Shown: in pieces, positions 59,052-64,000 of the stretch
How the letters are laid out: every line of letters starts with the position of its first letter
How positions within the stretch are numbered: the stretch's first letter is position 1
NCBI RefSeq assembly: GCF_002305855.1
Contig: NZ_CP022163.1
Span: 6,747,765-6,811,764 of the forward strand
Direction of reading: 5' to 3'
Length of the DNA: 64,000 nt
Source: Melittangium boletus DSM 14713
GTDB lineage: Bacteria; Myxococcota; Myxococcia; Myxococcales; Myxococcaceae
Translations under genes and position numbers: made by a program
The notes under the pieces: model-generated
Seen by the model: the letters and a program-made list of their open reading frames with translations, nothing else
Database searches by the model: none
What the model was told of the DNA's origin: nothing

Positions 59052-59083
59052 AACGTTCAAACAGTCTGATCAACTTGAACGTT
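59052..59083. promoter_or_regulatory. inverted repeat, candidate MrpB enhancer site
   Basis: AACGTTCAA at 59052-59060 and TTGAACGTT at 59075-59083 form a 9-bp inverted repeat with a 14-bp spacer. It sits about 130 bp upstream of the predicted mrpC start site, a usual distance for a sigma-54 enhancer. GAACGTT occurs again at 58955-58961. Assignment to MrpB is inference. Confidence 0.5.
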
Positions 59084-59145
59084 TCGTTAAATTCGACGGC
59101 CGCGATGTTGGCGTCGCAACAGTGTCAACAAGAGGGCCTTGGCAC

Positions 59146-60582
59146 TCAGGACTGATGATCCTGTCGCACACCGTACTTCTGCAGCTTGCGCTCCAGGGTG
59201 GGGCGACTGATACCCAATATCTGACACGTCTTGCCCTTGTGCCCCTTGGTGACGTTCAGGGTGAGCTGGATGAGCATCCGCTCCGCCTCCTCCAGGGTGG
59301 GAATGTGGCTGGCGTCGGCGATGGGGGAGCCGAGGAAGGAGGGCAGGAAGGAGCCCGGGGGCTGGCCCTGGGTGGGGTGGGCGCCGTGCTCGGGGGGCGC
59401 GGGCTCCAGGGCGGGCAGGTTCTCCGCGAGCAGGACCTCTCCCGGGGCGAGCACCACCGCACGCGTGAGCACGTTCTCCAATTCACGCACGTTGCCCCGC
59501 CAGGGCAGGCGCGTGAGGTGCTCGAGCACCTCGGGGGGCACCCGGGTGACGCGCTTGTGCACCTTCTCGTTGATGCGCTCGAGCAGGTGGTGCACGAGCG
59601 GGGGGATGTCGTCGCGCCGCTCGCGCAGGGGCGGCAGTTGCAGGGTGATGACCTTGAGGCGCTGCCAGAGGTCCTCGCGGAAGCGTCCGCTGGCCACCTC
59701 CTCCGTCAGGTTGCGGTGGGTGGCGGCGATGACGCGCGCGCGCAGCTTGATGCGCTTGACGCCGCCCACGCGCTCGAACTCGCGCTCCTGCAGCACGCGC
59801 AAGAGCTTGGCCTGGAGCATGAGCGACATGTCGCCAATCTCATCCAGGAAGATGGTGCCGTCCTCGGCCAGCTCGAACTTGCCCGGCTTGACGGCGTTGG
59901 CGCCGGTGAAGGCCCCTTTCTCGTGGCCGAACAGCTCGCTCTCCAGGAGCGTGTCCACGATGGCCGAGCAGTTGATGCCGATGAAGGGCTTCACCTCGTC
60001 ATAGGAGTAGTTGTGGATGACGCGGGCGATGAGCTCCTTGCCGGTGCCGCTCTCGCCGTGGATGAGCACGGTGGCGTGGCTGCCGGCCACCTTGCCGATC
60101 TCCTTGACGAGCTGCTGCATGAGGGGGCTCGTCCCCACGATGTCGCCCAGGCGCGCCGCGGCGCTCTCCACGTTCACCGTGGCGGCGCGGCGCGACAGCT
60201 GGCGGTACTCCAGCGCGCGCGCCACCACGATGTCCAGGGCCGCCAGGTCCGCGAAGGGCTTGTGGATGTAGTCGAAGGCCCCGGCCTTCATGGCCCGGAT
60301 GGTGGTCTCCATGTCGTGAAAGGCCGTGACGAGGATGATGCGGGCGTCGCCGCACAGGCTCTTCATCTCCTCGATGATGTCCAGGCCGGTGCGGTCCGGC
60401 AGCTTCATGTCGAGGATGACCACGCTGGGCAGGCTCTCCTGCGCCAGCCGCAACCCCTCGGACGCACGCGTCGCGGTCACCACGTGGTAGCGCGGCTCTC
60501 CGTCCTGCTCGATGTCCTCGAAGTGCATCTTCAAGGACTCGAGCAGCGACAGGTCGTCATCGACGATGAGAAGCGTCTCCAT
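59146..60582 (-). CDS. mrpB: MrpB, NtrC-type sigma-54-dependent response regulator
   Basis: A 478-residue response regulator. The receiver domain (1-125) has DDD near the N-terminus and the phosphoacceptor D in VVILDMKLPDRTG, with T in LVTAFHD and K in HKPFADL. The sigma-54 activator domain, about 150-385, has GESGTGKE (Walker A), the GAFTGA loop that touches sigma-54 and GTIFLDEIGDM (Walker B). A C-terminal Fis-type HTH ends GISRPTLERKLQKYGV. It is the second gene of mrpAB, starting 5 bp after mrpA. It is phosphorylated by a kinase and drives mrpC. Confidence 0.95.
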   Translation of the reverse strand: METLLIVDDDLSLLESLKMHFEDIEQDGEPRYHVVTATRASEGLRLAQESLPSVVILDMKLPDRTGLDIIEEMKSLCGDARIILVTAFHDMETTIRAMKAGAFDYIHKPFADLAALDIVVARALEYRQLSRRAATVNVESAAARLGDIVGTSPLMQQLVKEIGKVAGSHATVLIHGESGTGKELIARVIHNYSYDEVKPFIGINCSAIVDTLLESELFGHEKGAFTGANAVKPGKFELAEDGTIFLDEIGDMSLMLQAKLLRVLQEREFERVGGVKRIKLRARVIAATHRNLTEEVASGRFREDLWQRLKVITLQLPPLRERRDDIPPLVHHLLERINEKVHKRVTRVPPEVLEHLTRLPWRGNVRELENVLTRAVVLAPGEVLLAENLPALEPAPPEHGAHPTQGQPPGSFLPSFLGSPIADASHIPTLEEAERMLIQLTLNVTKGHKGKTCQILGISRPTLERKLQKYGVRQDHQS

Positions 60583-60587
60583 GGTCC

Positions 60588-61562
60588 TCAAACGGAAAAC
60601 GTGAGCGTGAACACCGTGCCCGCCTCGGGGCCCGCCTCGGCGGAGACCTCGGCCCCCTGGTGCACCAGCACGCGGCGCAGGGCGGCGAGTGACAGTCCGG
60701 CCCCGCGCGCCAGGCTGGACTCGAAGGGCACGAAGAGCGAGCCGCGCTCCTTCTCGGACAGCGTTCCCGAGGGATCCTCCAGCACGAGCGACACGCGGCC
60801 CGGGGGCCCGGGACGGATGGACACCACCACCTGACCTCCCTGCGCCTGGCCCATGGCCACGTTGAGCAGCACCTGGGCGAGCACCGGCCGCAGCCGGTTC
60901 GTATCCATCCGCACCCGGGGGATGTCCGGGGCCTCGTCCACGCGCACCTCCACGTGGCGCTCGGCCAGCTCCGGGGCCACCAGCGCCACGGCCTCCTCCA
61001 CCAGGGAGCGCGGGGCGTGCGGCTCCATCGTGGGGGTGCTGTCCCGGGCGTACTCGGACAGGACCCACAGCATCCGCTCCAGGGTGCGCACCTCGCGGTT
61101 GGCGATGGTCAGCCGGCGTTGATCCCGCTCGGACAGGCCCGTGTTGCGCGCGAGCGTCTGCACCGCCATCTTCACGGAGCTCAGGGGGTTGCGCAGCTCG
61201 TGGCTCAGCTGCGAGGCGAGCCCGGACAGCTGCACGGGCGGGGCGTGGCGCAGCAGGGCGCGCAGGTCGAGCACCACCGCGGTGGCCTCGCCCGTGTCCA
61301 TTCCGAGCGCCAGCCGCAGCGGCACCGCGTCCTCCTGGCCGAACGTCCCCGACAGGAACTCCACGGCCCGGCGCTCCTCGCGAGCCAGGGTGTCCAGCAG
61401 CCGGGCCTTCTCGGGGCTCGTTCCCAGGACTGCCTCCAGGGGCCGGTCCAGGAACTCGGAAGCGGGACGTCGCAATACCCCCTCGCAGTCGCCCTCCGCG
61501 CGAGTGATCCGCAGGCGGGGGGACCATGAGAGCTGGACGGCTTGCAACAGGTGGAGAGTCAT
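60588..61562 (-). CDS. mrpA: MrpA, histidine kinase
   Basis: A 324-residue soluble kinase from the ATG at 61562; codons further upstream lack support. An N-terminal PAS-like part (residues 1-110) is followed by the HisKA box LASQLSHELRNPLSSVKMA near residue 145 and an HATPase domain whose G-boxes are reduced (EDPSGTLSEKERG and GAGLSLAALRRVL). In Myxococcus MrpA acts on MrpB, mainly as a phosphatase. It is the first gene of an operon with mrpB. The 222-bp gap to the Flp pilin holds its promoter, of unknown type. Assignment rests on domain type and on position next to mrpB and mrpC. Confidence 0.88.
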   Translation of the reverse strand: MTLHLLQAVQLSWSPRLRITRAEGDCEGVLRRPASEFLDRPLEAVLGTSPEKARLLDTLAREERRAVEFLSGTFGQEDAVPLRLALGMDTGEATAVVLDLRALLRHAPPVQLSGLASQLSHELRNPLSSVKMAVQTLARNTGLSERDQRRLTIANREVRTLERMLWVLSEYARDSTPTMEPHAPRSLVEEAVALVAPELAERHVEVRVDEAPDIPRVRMDTNRLRPVLAQVLLNVAMGQAQGGQVVVSIRPGPPGRVSLVLEDPSGTLSEKERGSLFVPFESSLARGAGLSLAALRRVLVHQGAEVSAEAGPEAGTVFTLTFSV

Positions 61563-61784
61563 GGGCAGGTGCGGAACATAACGGGTCACCTGGGCGGATG
61601 TCCCACCCGTTGGCGACGGGGTTCTCCTTCGGGGGCGGGTCGGAAGGGGGGGCCCGGGCTCCGGAAATCCCAGGGAAGTGCGATCATCCTCCCGTTGACG
61701 GATGGATGGCGGGAAGGGGTCCAGGTAGCTTGCGCATCGTTGGTGGTGACCAACCCGGGTCGCCATCCCCCCAGGAGGCGTTAC
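61563..61784. other. divergent regulatory gap between mrpA and the Flp pilin gene
   Basis: No gene. Both promoters must lie within these 222 bp. A weakly AT-rich block near 61720-61740 lies upstream of the pilin. No clear -24/-12 or -35/-10 pair was found on either strand. Confidence 0.35.
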
Positions 61785-62051
61785 ATGTCCGCTCTGAAGA
61801 ACCAGAAGAAGCTCGCGAAGCGCCGTGGTCAGGGAATGACGGAGTACATCATCATCGTGGCCCTGATCGCCATCGCGGCGATCGGCGTCATCACCCTCTT
61901 CGGCAACAACATCCGCCGCCTGTTCGGCGCCTCGGCCGACGCCCTCGCCGGCGAGACGAACGTCGACCCGGGTGCGAAGACCGCCACCAAGACGGTCAAG
62001 GAGAAGGGCCTCAAGGACTTCTCCAAGAACAACAAGGAGTCGGGGGGGTAG
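61785..62051 (+). CDS. Flp/Fap-type pilin
   Basis: An 88-residue prepilin-like protein. After a basic leader (MSALKNQKKLAKRRGQG) come GMTEYIIIVALIAIAAIGVITLFGNNIRRLF, the hydrophobic core of Flp pilins with the processing site before MTEY. The C-terminal 45 residues are polar and lysine-rich, longer than most Flp tails. GGAGG lies 7 bases before the ATG at 61785. It probably polymerises into a Tad-type pilus or serves as a pilus-like anchor. A TadE/TadG operon lies 5.8 kb to the left. A strong terminator follows. Confidence 0.85.
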   Translation: MSALKNQKKLAKRRGQGMTEYIIIVALIAIAAIGVITLFGNNIRRLFGASADALAGETNVDPGAKTATKTVKEKGLKDFSKNNKESGG

Positions 62052-62094
62052 TAGTTCGGGTTTCCACCCGGGCTACTCCTAGTCCCAGCAGCAC

Positions 62095-62137
62095 CGAGGG
62101 CGGTTCTCTCCGAGAGGAGGGGCCGCCCTCCGCTTTT
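62095..62137 (+). terminator. Rho-independent terminator after the Flp pilin gene
   Basis: GAGGGCGG at 62096-62103 pairs with CCGCCCTC at 62123-62130, with a further inner stem of TTCTC and GAGAG. CGCTTTTG follows. Position suggests that pilin mRNA ends here, making pilin levels independent of the SPFH genes. Confidence 0.75.
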
Positions 62138-62176
62138 GCGGGCCGGCTCCGTCCGGCGGCTTTCCGAGGAGGGGTG

Positions 62177-63205
62177 ATGGAGATTCTTCGAGAACTGGGG
62201 CTGGATGTCCTGGGTCTGGGAACCGGTGTGGTTGTAGGGGCGATGGGGTGGTTCGTGGTGCGCTGTGTCCTCACCGGCTTCTTCACGGTGGACCAGAGTG
62301 AGCGGGCGGTGAAGGTCCGCCTGGGCCGCGCCGTGCGCCTGGCGGGAGAGCCCTCCACCCGGGTGGGCCCCGTGAGCGAGGGACTGGCCCGCGCGGACGA
62401 GGATCGCTACGTCTACCCCCAACTGGAGGTCATCCCCCCGGGCGGTCCGTACTTCAAATGGCCCTGGGAGCGGGTGGTCAAGGTGTCGGTGGCCACCCAG
62501 ACGCTCAGCATGGCCTACGATCCCGAGTCCCCCCACGCGAACCAGGACGGCACGGTGCTGGACGCGGTGACGAAGGATCAGCTCAACACCGGGCTCACGG
62601 GGCAGCTCCGCTACCGGGTGTCGGAGCAGAACCTCTATGCGTACCTGTTCGGGGTGAAGAACCCCATCGCGCACGTGATGGGCTACTTCATCTCCATCCT
62701 GCGTGAGCGCATCGCCAGCTTCGAGGCGCCGCCTCCGCCCGTGGCGGAGGGCACCCTGGAGGCCGTCGAGGTGTCGGCCGTCTCGGGCGTCTCCATCAAT
62801 GACCTTCGCAAGAACCTGCGCGATCTCAACGAGCACATGGACCGGGAGTGCCGGGGAAGCCTGTCTCGCTACGGCATCGTCCTGGATGCCTCGCTCATCA
62901 CCGGGATCGACCCGCCCCAGGAGGTGGAGTCGGCGCTCGCGGCCATCAACACCGCGCACAACCATGTCTCCTCGGACATCAGCCTCGCGCAGGCGGCGGC
63001 GGACCAGAAGATCGTCCAGTCGCGCCGGGCCGTGGAGATCGAAACCCTCAAGGCCGAGGCGGAGGTGGAGCCGCTGACCGCCTTGTCCGCCCAGCTCACC
63101 CTGCTCAAGGGGAGCGGACCCGGAGCGCTCCAGGCCTACCTGCGCAACATCCGCCTGGGCCTCTTCTCCAAGGCGAGCCAGGTGGTGTTGGGGGTGAAGC
63201 CATGA
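62177..63205 (+). CDS. SPFH/band-7 domain membrane protein
   Basis: A 342-residue protein with one N-terminal membrane helix (VLGLGTGVVVGAMGWFVVR) then an SPFH domain. Conserved segments are FTVDQSERAVKVRLGRAV, PPGGPYFKWPWERVVKVSVATQTL, RYRVSEQNLYAYLFGVKNP and LITGIDPPQEVESALAAI; the C-terminal helix QAAADQKIVQSRRAVEIETLKAEAEVE is a coiled coil. SPFH proteins form ring-like cages on membranes that confine proteases or other partners. GAGGAGGGG before the ATG at 62177 supports the start. Its stop overlaps the next SPFH gene as ATGA, so the two may form a hetero-oligomer. Confidence 0.85.
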   Translation: MEILRELGLDVLGLGTGVVVGAMGWFVVRCVLTGFFTVDQSERAVKVRLGRAVRLAGEPSTRVGPVSEGLARADEDRYVYPQLEVIPPGGPYFKWPWERVVKVSVATQTLSMAYDPESPHANQDGTVLDAVTKDQLNTGLTGQLRYRVSEQNLYAYLFGVKNPIAHVMGYFISILRERIASFEAPPPPVAEGTLEAVEVSAVSGVSINDLRKNLRDLNEHMDRECRGSLSRYGIVLDASLITGIDPPQEVESALAAINTAHNHVSSDISLAQAAADQKIVQSRRAVEIETLKAEAEVEPLTALSAQLTLLKGSGPGALQAYLRNIRLGLFSKASQVVLGVKP

Positions 63206-64000
63206 GTGGCCTGCTCCTCGGGGCGGTGCTCGGCTTCTTCGCCATGGCCCTGGGCGTGCCCCTGCTGTTGGGTCTGTGCCGGATGTTGGGCCTCTACGCC
63301 GTGGTGGAGGAGCGCACCTGCCGGGTCTACGTCTTCCTGGGCCAGGTGGTGGCGGTGTTGGACGAGCCGGGCTTGCACCTGCTGTGGACCCGGCTCGGGT
63401 GGAAGGCGCTGTTGGTGAACTGGGTGGGCCGCTGCCATGTGATCGATCTGCGGTTGGATCAGCAATACCTGCGCAGCCAGGCGGTGAACTCCGAGGAGGG
63501 CGCGCCCATGGGGATTGGCATCTGGTACGAGATGTCCATCTCGGATCCCCTCAAGTACCTGTTCGAGAACGCGGACCCGCGAGGCTCGCTGGCGGCCAAC
63601 GTGAGCAACGCCACGGTGCGATGCCTGTCCAACATGAAGCTCGCGAGGATGCTGGAGAGCCGTCACGGCATGAGCCGCACCGTGCGCGCCGAGGTGTCTC
63701 CCATGTCGCATGCCTACGGCTATCAACTCGGCTCCGTCTACATCCGCAAGGTGCACTTCCGCGATGAGGGGATGATCCGTCAGATCGAGGAGAAGGTGGT
63801 CAACCGGCTGCGGCAGGTGACCTCGGCCATCCGTCAGGATGGTGCCAATCAGGTGAGCATCCTCACCAGCTCCGCGGATCGCCAGGCCGCCATCGCGTTC
63901 GCCAAGGCCGCCGCCTTGCGCCCCCAGATCGTCGGCGCGGCGCTGCAACGCATTGCCCAGGACCCGGAGGTCGCCGCGGCGATGTTCGAGATCCTCGAGG
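63202..64000 (+). CDS. second SPFH/band-7 domain protein, cut by the window end
   Basis: Starts at the ATG at 63202 inside the stop of the preceding gene. The first 266 codons are visible. One or two N-terminal membrane helices (LLLGAVLGFFAMALGVPLLLGL) are followed by an SPFH domain: YAVVEERTCRVYVFLGQVV, GIWYEMSISDPLKYLFENAD, SVYIRKVHFRDEGMIRQIEEKVVNRLRQ. Its start lies 4 bp inside the previous gene, an arrangement like stomatin pairs or HflK/HflC, though those are not specifically recognised. The end is outside the window. Confidence 0.85.
   Translation, partial: MSGLLLGAVLGFFAMALGVPLLLGLCRMLGLYAVVEERTCRVYVFLGQVVAVLDEPGLHLLWTRLGWKALLVNWVGRCHVIDLRLDQQYLRSQAVNSEEGAPMGIGIWYEMSISDPLKYLFENADPRGSLAANVSNATVRCLSNMKLARMLESRHGMSRTVRAEVSPMSHAYGYQLGSVYIRKVHFRDEGMIRQIEEKVVNRLRQVTSAIRQDGANQVSILTSSADRQAAIAFAKAAALRPQIVGAALQRIAQDPEVAAAMFEILE

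Noticed and set aside
61690..61760. Sigma-54 promoter for the Flp pilin
   Set aside because: GG and GC pairs occur (near GGTAGCTTGC), but no pair has the required 10-bp spacing.
1..64000. CRISPR arrays
   Set aside because: No regularly spaced direct repeats of 25-40 bp were seen anywhere in the window.

Overview
The window is high-GC chromosomal DNA from a fruiting-body-forming myxobacterium, most likely of the Cystobacter/Archangium/Myxococcus group (Cystobacterineae). The strongest evidence is a complete mrpA-mrpB-mrpC locus (58126-61562), whose product MrpC is a developmental regulator of Myxococcus. Supporting signs are a DUF2381 protein fragment, long multi-PAS/GAF histidine kinases, TTG/GTG starts and tightly overlapping operons.

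Layout. (1) 1-~10.6 kb is an accessory, insertion-riddled region. It holds a partial and two complete identical copies of an IS4-family element (1673 bp), an IS66 remnant inside a DUF2381 gene, and an IS701-like element that is itself split by one IS4 copy. Its cargo is a lipoprotein toxin/ankyrin-repeat immunity pair and an AT-richer two-gene unit, one gene of which was broken by the IS701-like element. The region ends near a tmRNA/tRNA-like 3' fragment that may be an old attachment site. (2) 10.7-12.9 kb is a three-gene operon (PLP aminotransferase, Dabb-fold protein, BacA-like prephenate decarboxylase) that looks like a compact pathway from prephenate to a non-aromatic amino acid. (3) 12.9-21.1 kb, mostly minus strand, has a glycosyltransferase and a five-gene overlapping operon: SWIM zinc finger, DUF5691, MoxR-type AAA+ ATPase, DUF5682, VWA protein. 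(4) 21.2-38.1 kb is a mix of chromosomal genes: orphan DNA methyltransferase, msrB, two large histidine kinases, exported enzymes, large catalase, metallophosphoesterase and a GH16 glucanase. (5) 38.3-40.2 kb is a two-gene Septu-like (PtuA ATPase/PtuB HNH) anti-phage system. (6) 40.3-52 kb has an M1 aminopeptidase, a fatty acid beta-oxidation pair (FadN-type plus thiolase), a DmpA-type peptidase, a possible caspase-fold protein with two envelope neighbours, and a FUSC transporter. (7) 52-56 kb is a TadE/TadG-like pseudopilin operon. (8) 56.1-61.6 kb has a membrane-anchored MutS homologue and mrpCBA; divergent from mrpA is a Flp-type pilin followed by two SPFH/band-7 genes, the last cut by the window end.

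How the genes work together. By analogy with Myxococcus, MrpA/MrpB (kinase and sigma-54 activator) switch on mrpC; a near-consensus -24/-12 element and repeated GAACGTT motifs lie in the 273-bp gap before mrpC. The SWIM-to-VWA operon probably forms one complex built on a MoxR ATPase/VWA pair, but its job is unknown. The most novel-looking candidates are this five-gene operon, the BacA-like mini-cluster, the IS-disrupted two-gene unit at 5.2-9.5 kb and the caspase-fold cluster.
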